From positions 1,302,001 through 1,366,000 of the forward strand of contig CANNDZ010000001.1 of NCBI GenBank assembly GCA_947503575.1: a DNA stretch of 64,000 nt, written 5' to 3'. The notes beneath the pieces are model-generated. The model made no database searches, was not told where the DNA came from, and was given only the letters and a program-made list of their open reading frames with translations. Origin of the DNA: an uncultured Kordiimonas sp. Lineage in GTDB: Bacteria > Pseudomonadota > Alphaproteobacteria > Sphingomonadales > Kordiimonadaceae. The position numbers and the translations under genes were made by a program. Below are positions 18,000 to 27,540 of this stretch, one piece after another; position 1 is the stretch's first letter; each line of letters starts with the position of its first letter.

Positions 18000-18887
18000 A
18001 TGGGATCAGCAAGCAAAACGGCAGAAATGGTGGCAGCAGTGCGCGCAGCCTATCATTATGGCCCTGAAGCAACTTTGTTTGACGACCCCTATGCTGTGCG
18101 CATGGTGGGCCTCTTTTATCGCCTGAAATGCAGCGTGCCGTTCCTGCGGCAGCGGTATATGCGGCAAGGCATGTTCAAGCATCTGAAGTCGTCGCTTAGT
18201 GTGCTATCTCGCGCGCGCTACTGTGAAGATCGGCTTGCCAAAAGTATAGCGGACGGCGTGTCGCAATATGTTTTGTTAGGAGCAGGCCTTGATACCTTTG
18301 CCCTACGCGCGGATACACAATTTACCGGTGTAACGGTGTTTGAAGTTGATACGCCGGACAGTCAGGCGGAAAAACGCAAGAAGGTTCAATCCTGTGGTCG
18401 CAAACCTTTTGTTGAGCATAGGTTTGTGCCTGTCGATTTTACGTGCGAGCAGGTTGAAGCAAAGTTGTTGGAGGCTGGGTTTGACCCGGACCAGAAAAGC
18501 TTTTTCAGTTGGCAGGGTGTTCTGATTTATCTGGATAAAGACACGATCTCGCGGTCGCTTAAAGGGTTGGCGACCATTTCTGCCGCAGGCAGTTTTTTGA
18601 TTGTGGACTTTATGGATGCTCGCCTGTTCGATGAAGGCTTTTTGCGCACCATCCCGGACACGGCGGCTGACTTGAAGCGTTTGATGGCCTATACCGCGGC
18701 GCGCGGGGAGCCCATTGTATCCGGGTTTCTACCAGATGAGTTTGCTGCGCTGGCCGCAACAGCAGGCTGGAACATGATACACACCATTTCGTCAAAAGAT
18801 CATGCTGCGCCTTATCTGGACGGGGAGCCAGATTATCGCTGGCCGACCGAGTATGATCATTTGGTAACCTTGCAGCGCGTGCAGTAA
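18000..18887 (+). CDS. SAM-dependent methyltransferase, LCMT/TIGR00027 type
   Basis: 295 residues. An N-terminal SKTAEMVAAVRA...FDDPYAVRMVG segment and YVLLGAGLDTFALR near residue 90-105 are typical of the leucine carboxyl methyltransferase-like family; EVDTPDSQAEKRKKV follows as the acidic loop binding SAM ribose. Such enzymes methylate carboxyl or hydroxyl groups of small molecules. It lies in the same operon as the VOC protein and in front of the TRAP transporter genes. Three short repeats begin at its stop codon. Confidence 0.87.
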   Translation: MGSASKTAEMVAAVRAAYHYGPEATLFDDPYAVRMVGLFYRLKCSVPFLRQRYMRQGMFKHLKSSLSVLSRARYCEDRLAKSIADGVSQYVLLGAGLDTFALRADTQFTGVTVFEVDTPDSQAEKRKKVQSCGRKPFVEHRFVPVDFTCEQVEAKLLEAGFDPDQKSFFSWQGVLIYLDKDTISRSLKGLATISAAGSFLIVDFMDARLFDEGFLRTIPDTAADLKRLMAYTAARGEPIVSGFLPDEFAALAATAGWNMIHTISSKDHAAPYLDGEPDYRWPTEYDHLVTLQRVQ

Positions 18888-18926
18888 GGTCTGTGCATTA
18901 AAGTCTGGGTGGTAAGGTCTGGGCAG
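18885..18926. repeat. 14-bp imperfect tandem repeat, three copies
   Basis: TAAGGTCTGTGCAT, TAAAGTCTGGGTGG and TAAGGTCTGGGCAG follow one another. The first TAA is the stop codon of the methyltransferase. The same arrangement of short repeats at a stop codon is seen at 15366-15433. Confidence 0.75.
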
Positions 18927-18951
18927 GAACATAGTTTTGAAGGAATCAACA

Positions 18952-20019
18952 GTGTTCAAGTGGGGGAGCAGTTTTATTGCCGCAGTTTTGGCGATAGCCA
19001 TCGCGGCTATGCCAGCCAGCGCGCAATCGAAAGAACCCAGGGTTAAGGTCACGGTGGGGGCATTTGCGGCACCTGGTACGCCGTGGGACAAAGACTGGCA
19101 AACCTTCAGGCGCAATGCCGAAGGGCGGTCAAATGGCGATGTGGCCATTAAATTGCTGATCCGGGGTGAAACCGGCGGTGAACCTGTCACCATGAGCAAC
19201 ATTCGCCGTAACCGTTTGCAGTTTGGCGGCTTCACCATTGGTGGGGCCTCTGCCATCGTGCCCGAACTATCGGTGTTGCTCACGCCGTTTTTCTTCAAGG
19301 ACCGACAGGAACTTGATTATGTGATGGACGAACATCTGCTTGATGTGTTCCAGCCGCTGTTTGCCGAAAAAAATCTTGTTCTGATGCGTTGGGTGGATGT
19401 GGGCTGGCTGAATTTCTTTGGCAAAACACCCATCTTGAAACCGGAGGATGCTCAAGGCTATGCGCTGCGTTCACAAGCATCGGAAGCGTCACAGGTTCTG
19501 ATGAAATCGCTGGGCGGTGATATGATACAAATGCCGTTCCCCGACCTTATCCCGGCGTTGCAAACCGGCCTTGTGAAGGGCGGCGACACCAATATGGTGC
19601 TGTATGCTATTACGGGGCTGGGCAAAGAAGCTCCGCATCTGACACTCACGCGCCACGCATATGATACCGGCGTCGTTGTGGCCAATTATAAATGGTTCAG
19701 CGGCTTGAGCGAAACAGACCAGAGCCTGATCAACAATGCCTTCCCAACGTCTGCCGAAGCGCGTGCCGGTGTGCGGGCCATGACGCAATCTTTGGGCGGT
19801 ATGGTTCAGGCCGACCCGGATATCACGATCCACCAATTGTCTGATGCAGATCGTCAAGCCTGGGTGGAGGCAACGGCAGGCAATTCTGAGCGCATCATTG
19901 CCGCAGTGGGGGGGCAGTCTCAGATGATTTATGATGCCATGCTGCGGGGGCGTGCAGATTACCGCGCGCGGCTTGCTGCCGGGCAATTTGAAGCCACCGC
20001 TGCCGAGGGAGCAAATTGA
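18952..20019 (+). CDS. dctP: TRAP transporter substrate-binding protein DctP
   Basis: 355 residues from a GTG at 18952, chosen because GAAGGAA stands 6-7 bases before it; a TTG 15 bases upstream is less likely. Signal peptide to about residue 24 (PASAQ). The DctP fold is shown by GTPWDKDWQTFRRNAEGRSNGDVAIKLL and the W-V-D-V-G-W-L-N-F-F-G segment near residue 150. It delivers a carboxylate-type ligand to the DctQM channel. First of three overlapping genes. Confidence 0.92.
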   Translation: MFKWGSSFIAAVLAIAIAAMPASAQSKEPRVKVTVGAFAAPGTPWDKDWQTFRRNAEGRSNGDVAIKLLIRGETGGEPVTMSNIRRNRLQFGGFTIGGASAIVPELSVLLTPFFFKDRQELDYVMDEHLLDVFQPLFAEKNLVLMRWVDVGWLNFFGKTPILKPEDAQGYALRSQASEASQVLMKSLGGDMIQMPFPDLIPALQTGLVKGGDTNMVLYAITGLGKEAPHLTLTRHAYDTGVVVANYKWFSGLSETDQSLINNAFPTSAEARAGVRAMTQSLGGMVQADPDITIHQLSDADRQAWVEATAGNSERIIAAVGGQSQMIYDAMLRGRADYRARLAAGQFEATAAEGAN

Positions 20020-20576
20020 TGGAGTTTGCCCGCACTTTCTTGCGCGTTGTCTCTAAAGCAGAACGGGCAGTGACCCTGCTCGCGTTTGTTATTATGACAC
20101 TGGTCATTATCGCTGATGTATTCAGCCGCAAAATAACTGGCGTCGGGATTGCGGGTGCGCCGCGTATCGGCGTGTTTGCGATGATTGCAACGGCTTTTGT
20201 CAGCTTTGGTTTGGCGTCAGACGCGCGCCGTCATTTGCGGCCAAAGTTCGCGGATGGCTGGTTCCCCGAAAGCTGGAACGCCGCGATAACGTGTGCGCAG
20301 GAACTGCTTACCGCCGCCTTTTGCCTTGCCTTCGCGGTTGTGGGCGTTGGCGTGGTGATGGAAACCTATACGCTGGGGGAGACAACACGCATGCTGCGCA
20401 TCCCGGTGTGGCCCATGCAGGCGATCATTCCGCTGGTGTTTTTTATTGCCGCCATCCGCCACAGCATTTTTGGCCTTATTCCCGATTTGCGACCAAAACT
20501 TGAAGATGCTGCCAGTCTTGATGCCGTGCCAGCAAACCTGAAGGTGGAAACGGGTCAGGCGGGGGATAAAGCATGA
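20019..20576 (+). CDS. dctQ: TRAP transporter small permease DctQ
   Basis: 185 residues, start ATG overlapping the dctP stop by one base. Four predicted helices (about 15-35, 50-70, 90-112, 130-150), with the DctQ-type VIIADVFSRKITGVGIAGAPRIGVFAM. Forms the membrane partner of DctM. The stop overlaps the next start by four bases (ATGA). Confidence 0.92.
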   Translation: MEFARTFLRVVSKAERAVTLLAFVIMTLVIIADVFSRKITGVGIAGAPRIGVFAMIATAFVSFGLASDARRHLRPKFADGWFPESWNAAITCAQELLTAAFCLAFAVVGVGVVMETYTLGETTRMLRIPVWPMQAIIPLVFFIAAIRHSIFGLIPDLRPKLEDAASLDAVPANLKVETGQAGDKA

Positions 20577-21832
20577 GCGCTCTTCTCCTCTCGGGCTCGT
20601 TAATCGGGATGCTGCTCTTGCGCCAGCGCATTGTCATTATGCTGATGTTTGCCGCCGCCTTCAGTTATCTGGTGTGGGGCGATGGTCGGCTGGATTATGT
20701 CGTGCTGGATGCGTGGGCGGCAGCAGATCAGGAAGTGTTGCTGTCCATCCCGCTGTTTATCCTGGCGGGCAATATTATGTCGCGTGGGTCCATCGCGCGA
20801 AGGTTGATTGCCATCATGCGCGAAGCCATGAACCCCATCCCCGGCGGGTTGGCGATTGCCACTGTATTGTCCTGTGCGTTTTTTGCCGCCATTTCCGGGT
20901 CCAGCACAGTGACCCTGATTGCGGTTGGGTCTGTAATGTACCCGGCTTTGATTGAGGCGGGATATAGCAAAAAATTCGCGCTGGGGGCGCTCTGTGCGGC
21001 GGGCACGCTCGGTATCATTGTCCCGCCTTCGATCCCGCTTATCCTCTATGGTGTGATGACGGAAACGTCGATTGCGGATCTGTTTAAGGCCGGGATTGGC
21101 CCTGCCATCCTGTTGACCAGTATTTTCATTGCCTATTCCATGGTGGTGAACTGGTCCAAGGAACGCGCGCCCTTTGATGCGGGCGCGCTGTGGGGTGCGC
21201 TGAAAAACGGCATTTTTGCGCTCTTTATGCCTGTGGTTATTTTGGGCGGTATTTACGCCGGACTGTTTACAGCGACAGAGTCGGCGGCGGTGGCGGTGTT
21301 TTATGCTGTACTGGTGGAACTGTTTGTCCACCGGGACATGACGGTTGCAGAACTCAAAGACACATCGCTCGAAACCGCGACCATGATGGGCAGCCTGTTC
21401 CCGTTGCTGATGATGGCTCTGTCGATCAATACTTTTATGGCGTATGAGCAGATCCCCGCAGAACTGGTTGGCTGGATGACCGGCCTTGTCTCGGACCCTG
21501 TTTCCTTCCTGCTGATTACGATGGTGCTGTTGCTGGCGGTTGGCTGCTTTATGGACATCGGCTCAGCAATCCTGATTATCTCGCCGCTTCTTTTGCCGCT
21601 GGCGTTAAGCCAGGGCGTGGACCCGGTACATTTTGGTGTCATCATGATCACCAACCTTGAAATTGGGTATCTCACACCGCCGCTGGGCCTGAACCTGATT
21701 GTGGCGATGACCGCCTTCAAGGAAGATTTCTGGCTGATCGCCAAATCAGTGCTGCCGTTTTTGGTGTTGATGCTGATTGGCCTGCTGATCGTCACCTTCA
21801 CGCCGTCACTGTCGCTTTTCTTAGTTAAGTAG
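20573..21832 (+). CDS. dctM: TRAP transporter large permease DctM
   Basis: 419 residues, about 12 helices. Family signatures: SIPLFILAGNIMSRG near 60, FAAISGSSTVTLIAVGSVMYPALIEAGY near 105, GTLGIIVPPSIPLILYGV near 145 and GYLTPPLGLNLIV near 365. Sodium-driven import of a carboxylate brought by DctP. Followed after 9 bases by a flavoprotein gene, which suggests that the imported compound is its substrate or a downstream product. Confidence 0.94.
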   Translation: MSALLLSGSLIGMLLLRQRIVIMLMFAAAFSYLVWGDGRLDYVVLDAWAAADQEVLLSIPLFILAGNIMSRGSIARRLIAIMREAMNPIPGGLAIATVLSCAFFAAISGSSTVTLIAVGSVMYPALIEAGYSKKFALGALCAAGTLGIIVPPSIPLILYGVMTETSIADLFKAGIGPAILLTSIFIAYSMVVNWSKERAPFDAGALWGALKNGIFALFMPVVILGGIYAGLFTATESAAVAVFYAVLVELFVHRDMTVAELKDTSLETATMMGSLFPLLMMALSINTFMAYEQIPAELVGWMTGLVSDPVSFLLITMVLLLAVGCFMDIGSAILIISPLLLPLALSQGVDPVHFGVIMITNLEIGYLTPPLGLNLIVAMTAFKEDFWLIAKSVLPFLVLMLIGLLIVTFTPSLSLFLVK

Positions 21833-21841
21833 GACTGAACC

Positions 21842-23413
21842 ATGGACGCTTCCCTTAAAGACCGTTTGATCCAGATTTTGGGCGCAGACAATTTGCTGAT
21901 GAGTTCAGCAGATCGGGCGTTTTATTCGCAGGATGTCAGCAAGCGCGCCGAGTTCGTGACCAATGCCGTCATACGGCCTGGTAACACGGAAGAACTGGCT
22001 GCAGCTATTAAGGTTGTGGTGGAAGGCGGATACTGTGTTTTTCCGCGTGGTGGCGGCATGAGCTACACCAGCGGGTACCTGCCCAGCAACAATAAGGCGG
22101 TTACCATTGATATGGCACGCATGAACCGCGTGCTGGAGATCAACACCACCGACATGTATGTCACGGTAGAATCCGGGTGCCGCTGGGTGGATTTGCACGA
22201 AGCCTTAAAGGGCAAAGGCGTGCGGCCCCCGTTTTGGGGTACGCTGTCGGGCATTCGCGCCACCGTTGGCGGTAGCATGAGCCAAAACAGTATCTTTTTT
22301 GGCTCCGGTGTGCACGGCACAGCCGCCGACAGCGCCACCGGGTTCGAGATTGTGCTCGCCGATGGCAGCATCCTGAAAACCGGGGCGGGCGCGCAGGTGA
22401 ATGCCAGCCCATTCCAGCGCCATTATGGCCCGGACCTGACAGGCATTTTCACAGCGGATGCGGGCGCACTGGGCTTGAAGGCCACAGTGACCATGAAGCT
22501 GATCCGCGACCCGGCGCACAAGCGTTTTGCCTCCTTTGATTTTGCGGATTACCGCTCGCTTTTTGCGGCGGCAAGCGAAGTCTCCCGCCAGGGTTTGGCA
22601 ACCGAAAGCTTTGGCTTTGACCCGTATCTGCAAAGCCAGCGCATGAAACGCCAAAGCCTCGCCAGCGACGTGAAGTCACTGACTAATGTGATGAAATCCT
22701 CAGGTGGGGCGCTTAAGGCGCTCAAGGACGGCGCAAAGATCGCCCTGGCTGGCCGCAGTTTTATGGATGATGCCCAATACAGCTACCACTTTATGACTGA
22801 GGCGCACAGTGCAGCAGGCGCGGACGAAGCGCTAAAGGGCATAGAGAAAATCTGTTTGGAGGCGGGCGGTAAGCAGCTTGAAAACTCAATCCCGAAAATC
22901 ATCAGCGCCAACCCGTTCACGCCCCTGAATAATATGGTGGGCCCGGAAGGCGAACGCTGGTTGCCGGTGCATGGGCTGGTGCCACATTCCAAAGCGCCCG
23001 ACATGATGGCAGCCATCGAGCAATGCTTTGCTGACCACGGCGATGCGCTTGCTGAGCATGGTATCAACACTGGCTATCTGATCGCCACCGTTGGAGCCAG
23101 CACCTGTGTTCTGGAACCTGTGTTTTTCTGGCCTGATGAACGCATGGAAATTCAGGACGAGGTTGTCGAAGACAGCGCTAAGAAAAACTTCAAGGACTTT
23201 GGCGCCCGCCCTGAAGGCTTTGCTACCGTGATGAAAGTGCGCGCGGCGCTGAACGAGCTGTTTTTGGCACATGGTGCTGTTCATATGCAGATCGGCAAGG
23301 CGTATCCCTATCGGGATGGCCTCGAACCCGCGACCTATGCGGTGGTGGAAGGACTGAAAAAACAGCTCGACCCAACCGGTCAGATGAATCCGGGTGCTCT
23401 TGGTTTGGTATAG
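21842..23413 (+). CDS. FAD-linked oxidoreductase, VAO/4-cresol-dehydrogenase-like
   Basis: 523 residues. FAD-binding PP-loop region at about 55-85 (FPRGGGMSYTSGYLP), the second FAD motif RATVGGSMSQNSIFFGSGVHGTAADS at about 140-165, and a C-terminal oxidase domain ending QLDPTGQMNPGALGLV, as in glycolate/D-lactate dehydrogenases and vanillyl-alcohol-oxidase relatives. It would oxidise an alcohol, hydroxy acid or phenol. No signal peptide, so cytoplasmic. Same operon as the TRAP genes. Confidence 0.88.
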   Translation: MDASLKDRLIQILGADNLLMSSADRAFYSQDVSKRAEFVTNAVIRPGNTEELAAAIKVVVEGGYCVFPRGGGMSYTSGYLPSNNKAVTIDMARMNRVLEINTTDMYVTVESGCRWVDLHEALKGKGVRPPFWGTLSGIRATVGGSMSQNSIFFGSGVHGTAADSATGFEIVLADGSILKTGAGAQVNASPFQRHYGPDLTGIFTADAGALGLKATVTMKLIRDPAHKRFASFDFADYRSLFAAASEVSRQGLATESFGFDPYLQSQRMKRQSLASDVKSLTNVMKSSGGALKALKDGAKIALAGRSFMDDAQYSYHFMTEAHSAAGADEALKGIEKICLEAGGKQLENSIPKIISANPFTPLNNMVGPEGERWLPVHGLVPHSKAPDMMAAIEQCFADHGDALAEHGINTGYLIATVGASTCVLEPVFFWPDERMEIQDEVVEDSAKKNFKDFGARPEGFATVMKVRAALNELFLAHGAVHMQIGKAYPYRDGLEPATYAVVEGLKKQLDPTGQMNPGALGLV

Positions 23414-23421
23414 AGGCTAAT

Positions 23422-24552
23422 TTAGTCTGTGGTGCTTTGCCCTAGAGAGAACGGACGAACCCGCGTTACCATCTGATGCAGGTATTTGCCAGGTTGTTCG
23501 TTGATGATAATATGAGCTGAATGCTCGAAAGCCACATATTCTTTATGCGGTGCTTCCAGTGTTTCAAACCAGGGACCAACAAGGCTTGTTGGTGTTTGCC
23601 AGTCATGATCGCCCTGAAATATGAACATTGGCACTTGGTAAGTCGTGCCGAATTCTTTGCGAAAGTCTCGGCCGTATAGGTCATTCATCAGTTCTTCAGT
23701 TGCTTTGCTGGCACCTGCAACCATGCTTAGTGCGTCCTGCAGTCCCATTTCAGGTGAAAACAAGGAATCGCTGAATAAATCTGATGTAAACAAGTTGTTC
23801 GATTTCGATGCATGAATCGAGGTTTTGTAGGTGATGAGCGGAGCCTGGATGGCAATGATACGCTCCATAAAGCCATCAACGTCTCCCTTGGGTGGCCACT
23901 CATCCTGTAACGCTTCGAGATTGTTTATGGTTTCGGTGTCGGCAGTTTTTCGCGCAGCGTTCAGCAGCAGGCGCTTGCTTTCATCGAACCCTGCGTTCCA
24001 TGCCAGAGCTTGCCCCACACCAACATAGGCGGCAATAAGGTCAGGGCGTTTCTTAATAACCCCGAGGCCGAGCATTGACCCCCAGCTGTGCCCAACCAGA
24101 GTGACCCTCTCTATGTTGAGATGGGTTTGTAAATATTCAATCAACTCAACGGTATCTGCGACCATGAGGTCATAACTGTTCGGGTTGCCTTGTGTTGATC
24201 TGTAGGGCGAACGCGGCGTACCGCGCTGGTCCCACTCCACCAGAGTGTAATATTCGGTCAACGGTCTCAAACTTCTGTATGACACGCCTGTTTGCGGCGA
24301 CCCTGGACCGCCATGCAAGTCGAGCATTACAGGGTTTGCCTTGTCCCGGCTACGGATGCGAACATATTGATCAGTGCCACCAAGGGACACCATGATGGCT
24401 TCGTCAATTCCCTGTGGAGAGTTGAACCAGTTTGCGTCGTCGTTGAATGACTTGCCTGTATCGACAATGAACCAGGCCCCCGCAGTCGCGCCAACCACAA
24501 GCAACAGAAACGGCAAGACAAGATATCTGCCAAACATTCTTGCGATTTTCAT
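23422..24552 (-). CDS. Membrane-anchored alpha/beta hydrolase, proline-iminopeptidase-like
   Basis: 376 residues. An N-terminal hydrophobic helix (residues about 8-30) anchors or exports the protein. Family motifs: HGGPGSPQ (oxyanion region), WDQRGTPRS and nucleophile elbow GHSWGS, in the spacing of the S33 prolyl aminopeptidase group. It may be an exported amidase or esterase rather than a peptidase. Convergent with the flavoprotein gene, 8 bases away. Confidence 0.85.
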   Translation of the reverse strand: MKIARMFGRYLVLPFLLLVVGATAGAWFIVDTGKSFNDDANWFNSPQGIDEAIMVSLGGTDQYVRIRSRDKANPVMLDLHGGPGSPQTGVSYRSLRPLTEYYTLVEWDQRGTPRSPYRSTQGNPNSYDLMVADTVELIEYLQTHLNIERVTLVGHSWGSMLGLGVIKKRPDLIAAYVGVGQALAWNAGFDESKRLLLNAARKTADTETINNLEALQDEWPPKGDVDGFMERIIAIQAPLITYKTSIHASKSNNLFTSDLFSDSLFSPEMGLQDALSMVAGASKATEELMNDLYGRDFRKEFGTTYQVPMFIFQGDHDWQTPTSLVGPWFETLEAPHKEYVAFEHSAHIIINEQPGKYLHQMVTRVRPFSLGQSTTD

Positions 24553-24630
24553 AAGCCGGTCCCTCTGTCAGTGCTTTGGTAGAAGTGCAAGCCCGGAACC
24601 TACTGCGGATTAAGAAACCTGTCTAATCCC

Positions 24631-25653
24631 TCAGGCTAATTTAATGATGGTTTTGCCGAAGTTTTTGCCGTTCATCAGGCGGGCAAAGGCTTCTGGCGCG
24701 GCCTCTATGCCGGTGCTGACATCTTCCAGGAAATGCATCTTGCCCGCTGCGATCAGCTCAACAAATGTGCCGATCATATCATCCATCTGGTCCCAGAAGT
24801 CATACACAACAAGGCCGCGCACGGTTGCCCGCGCCCTAATGAACGCAGCAGGGTTAGGGCCGGTGATGGGCTCGCCGCTGTTGACCTGTGAAATCAGCCC
24901 GCACAGGATCACCCGGCCACCAACCGCAAGCCGCCACGCCGCTGCATCCAGTGTTTCGCCGCCAACATTGTCAAAGTAAATATCCACGCCGTTCGGGCAC
25001 AAGCGGTCAATGCCGTCCGCCACCAGTTCCTGCTTGTAGTTGATGCAGCCATCGAAACCGGCGGTTTGTGTAAGCCACTGGCATTTGTCCGCACTTCCTG
25101 CGATGCCAATGACCGTACAGCCAAGCGATTTGGCATACTGCCCCACCATGGAGCCAACGGCACCTGAGGCGGCGGACACAACAACCACGTCGCCTTCTTT
25201 GGGCTCGCCCAGATGTTTCAGGCCCGCGTAGGCCGTCAGCCCAGGCATGCCCAGCACACCCAGTGCAAGCGACGGCGGCGTGATACGCGCATCAAGCATG
25301 CGGGCGCCGTCCGGGCGCAATGGGTCCACTATGGGCGTGAGTGTGCTGTAGGTTTGCCAACCACCGGGCACAAGAATGCGGTCACCCGGCTTAAAGTCAG
25401 GGTGTTTGCTTTCTAACACCTCTGAAACCGTTTCGCCCTTAAGCACATCGCCGGGTGCAATGCTGCCGGACATATGCCGCCCGGCAATTTGACTACGCAT
25501 ATAAGGGTCAAGCGACAGATACAGATTTTTGCATAAAACCTCGCCGTCGCTTGGCGGCACCAGCGCCGTTTCCGCTACCACAAAATGATCAGCGCTCGGG
25601 ATACCGTCAGGCGTTGCCTTCAGGCGGACTTGCTGGTTCATCGGCTCGGTCAT
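24631..25653 (-). CDS. NADP-dependent MDR oxidoreductase (PTGR/2-alkenal reductase type)
   Basis: 340 residues of the zinc-free MDR family: SLDPYMRSQIAGR near 45, LGMPGLTAYAGLKHLGEPKEGDVVVVSAASGAVGSMVGQYAKSLG (nucleotide site near 130-175) and YFDNVGGETLDAA. Reduces the C=C bond of alpha,beta-unsaturated ketones or aldehydes with NADPH. Divergent from the nitrilase homologue; a 20-bp dyad lies 18 bases before its start. A second member of the family is at 37006. Confidence 0.9.
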   Translation of the reverse strand: MTEPMNQQVRLKATPDGIPSADHFVVAETALVPPSDGEVLCKNLYLSLDPYMRSQIAGRHMSGSIAPGDVLKGETVSEVLESKHPDFKPGDRILVPGGWQTYSTLTPIVDPLRPDGARMLDARITPPSLALGVLGMPGLTAYAGLKHLGEPKEGDVVVVSAASGAVGSMVGQYAKSLGCTVIGIAGSADKCQWLTQTAGFDGCINYKQELVADGIDRLCPNGVDIYFDNVGGETLDAAAWRLAVGGRVILCGLISQVNSGEPITGPNPAAFIRARATVRGLVVYDFWDQMDDMIGTFVELIAAGKMHFLEDVSTGIEAAPEAFARLMNGKNFGKTIIKLA

Positions 25654-25670
25654 GGCAGGCTCCGCTTTAA

Positions 25671-25690
25671 ATGCTATATCACTATATCAT
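25671..25690. promoter_or_regulatory. 20-bp dyad, site 3 of 10
   Basis: ATGCTATA-TCAC-TATATCAT, a nearly perfect inverted repeat; 12 of 16 arm positions agree with TTGTTATA-N4-TATAACAA. Between the MDR reductase and the nitrilase homologue; centre 29 bases from an FNR-like dyad. Confidence 0.55.
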
Positions 25691-25702
25691 TTTAAGTTAA
25701 TC

Positions 25703-25716
25703 TTGATGTAAAACAA
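25703..25716. promoter_or_regulatory. FNR-like dyad (imperfect)
   Basis: TTGAT-GTAA-AACAA, one base off the FNR consensus, 51 bases before the nitrilase-homologue start. Confidence 0.4.
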
Positions 25717-25767
25717 GTGATATTCCATCTGGTTCCGCTATAGTCGGGCAAATTTATGGGGTGATGT

Positions 25768-26826
25768 ATGAGCGAACAGAAACTCTTGGGACCCAGCTTT
25801 TATGCGGCGGCCCTGCAAACAACATGTGATGCAGTAAACGGTCTGGCATCAAAGGATGAAGCCCGTGCCTCGATGATGCAAACCATCAAACGGCTTGCGG
25901 GTGAAATTCAGGCGACTAAACGCTTTGTCGGCCCCGACACCAAAATTATTGTACTGCCCGAATATGTGCTAACTGCCTATCCGCTGGGGGATACAGTACC
26001 CGGCTGGGCAGATAAAGCGGCCATTGATGTGGACGGGCCAGAGTATGAAGCTTTGGGCAAAATCGCGCAGGATAACGATATTTATCTGATGGGTAACGCC
26101 TATGAGCGGGACGCGCATTTCCCCAACCTGTATTTTCAGGCGTGCTTCATTATCGGCCCCAACGGCGACGTTGTGCTGCGTTACCGGCGGTTAAATTCCA
26201 TGTTTGCCCCAACACCCCATGATGTGTGGAACATGTATCTGGATATTTACGGCCTGGACGGGGTGTTTCCGGTTGCGAAAACCGACATTGGTAATCTGGC
26301 GGCAATTGCATCAGAGGAAATTCTGTACCCTGAGATTGCGCGGTCGCTGGCGCTGCGCGGTGCGGAGGTGTTTTTGCATGCCACGGGCGAAATGGGGTCT
26401 GTGTCTGACACGCCGAAAGCCATTGCGCGCAAGGCCCGGGCGCTGGAGAACCTGGCCTATGTCATATCCGCCAATGCGGGCGGTATTCGCGGGCACGAAC
26501 TGCCGTTTTCTGCCACCGACGGGCGGTCTTCAATCGTTGACTATAAGGGCATTGTGCAGGCGGAAAGCGGCTGGGGCCAGACCATGACAGCGCACGCCTG
26601 TATTGACCTTAATGCGCTCAGGAAACACCGCCGCCGCCCCGGCATGAGCAACATGCTGGCCCGGCAGCGGCTGGAGTTGTTCGCAGAAACCTATGCCACC
26701 CTGGGTACGCAGCCTGCCAATAGTTTGTTGGAGGCGGATGGCAGCGTCAAAACGCCTGACCGCGCGCATTTTATCGGTGCTCAGCAGGCATCAATTAAAA
26801 AAATGGATGAAGACGGCGTTATCTAA
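25768..26826 (+). CDS. Nitrilase-superfamily protein with altered triad
   Basis: 352 residues. The carbon-nitrogen hydrolase fold is clear: LPEYVLTAYPLG with the catalytic Glu at 65, the YRRLN motif at 139-143, and IASEEILYPEIARSLALRGAEVFLHATGE at about 180-205. In ordinary family members the second motif supplies Lys and the third supplies Cys (ICYDxRFPE). Here the equivalents are Arg141 and Ser182, read directly from the codons. The enzyme is therefore either a distinct subfamily with a different mechanism or inactive for amide hydrolysis. Its own promoter region carries the shared dyad, which argues it is functional. Confidence 0.85.
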   Translation: MSEQKLLGPSFYAAALQTTCDAVNGLASKDEARASMMQTIKRLAGEIQATKRFVGPDTKIIVLPEYVLTAYPLGDTVPGWADKAAIDVDGPEYEALGKIAQDNDIYLMGNAYERDAHFPNLYFQACFIIGPNGDVVLRYRRLNSMFAPTPHDVWNMYLDIYGLDGVFPVAKTDIGNLAAIASEEILYPEIARSLALRGAEVFLHATGEMGSVSDTPKAIARKARALENLAYVISANAGGIRGHELPFSATDGRSSIVDYKGIVQAESGWGQTMTAHACIDLNALRKHRRRPGMSNMLARQRLELFAETYATLGTQPANSLLEADGSVKTPDRAHFIGAQQASIKKMDEDGVI

Positions 26827-26899
26827 TCGGCCTCACCATAACCGTTGCATGCCTTTGGTTGCCCGCGCTAGATTATAGGTGAGGAAGTAAGGGGGCATT

Positions 26900-27490
26900 A
26901 TGGTTTTATCCAGACTATTATTTCGCGGGGAAGGGCGCCAGCCCAGCCTGTTTCTTGAACTGATTGTGGTTGCGCTGGGTGTTATTTTGGCGCTGGCGGC
27001 AGAAGAATATTGGGCTGATCAGGAAAGGCAGCGCCTCATCAACCAAAACTTGCAGGCCGTCGGTGCGGAACTTCAGGCCAACGAAGTAACAATCAGGGCG
27101 TCGTACGAGTACCATGTTGAAGCGGCCCCCAAAAGCTTTGCAGCGCTCGATTACATAGAAAGCACGGGACAATACGCCGATGCCAGCTGGTACACTGGAT
27201 TTCAGGTGCCACTTTTGCGGCATGCTGCGTTTGATACCGCGCTTCAAATGGGTGTTTGGGCCGAAACGGCGGTTCCTGTTACTGCCGCCGTTAATGAAGC
27301 ATATGCCTGTTTTGAACGGATCGAAAACACAGCGGACGCCTACCAACAGGCTTTGGCAGGAACACGCCGTACAGACGGTGTTCGGTTTTTCAATATAATA
27401 GGTTTTGCTTACAGCCAGCTGTCTGGCGATGAGGAGCGCTGCTTTAAAGCCATCAACGCCGCAATGGACGCCTTGAAGACCGGAGAATAG
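26900..27490 (+). CDS. Membrane-anchored protein of unknown function
   Basis: 196 residues with a GTAAGGGGG ribosome site. One N-terminal helix (about 17-37, FLELIVVALGVILALAAEEY) is followed by a soluble, largely helical periplasmic domain with two widely separated Cys. Similar short anchored proteins are common in alphaproteobacteria but have no assigned function. Not obviously linked to its neighbours. Confidence 0.65.
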   Translation: MVLSRLLFRGEGRQPSLFLELIVVALGVILALAAEEYWADQERQRLINQNLQAVGAELQANEVTIRASYEYHVEAAPKSFAALDYIESTGQYADASWYTGFQVPLLRHAAFDTALQMGVWAETAVPVTAAVNEAYACFERIENTADAYQQALAGTRRTDGVRFFNIIGFAYSQLSGDEERCFKAINAAMDALKTGE

Positions 27491-27540
27491 GTAGACGAAA
27501 CCTTACCTGTGCTGAAACGCGAGATTGGCGCAGTTTTGAG

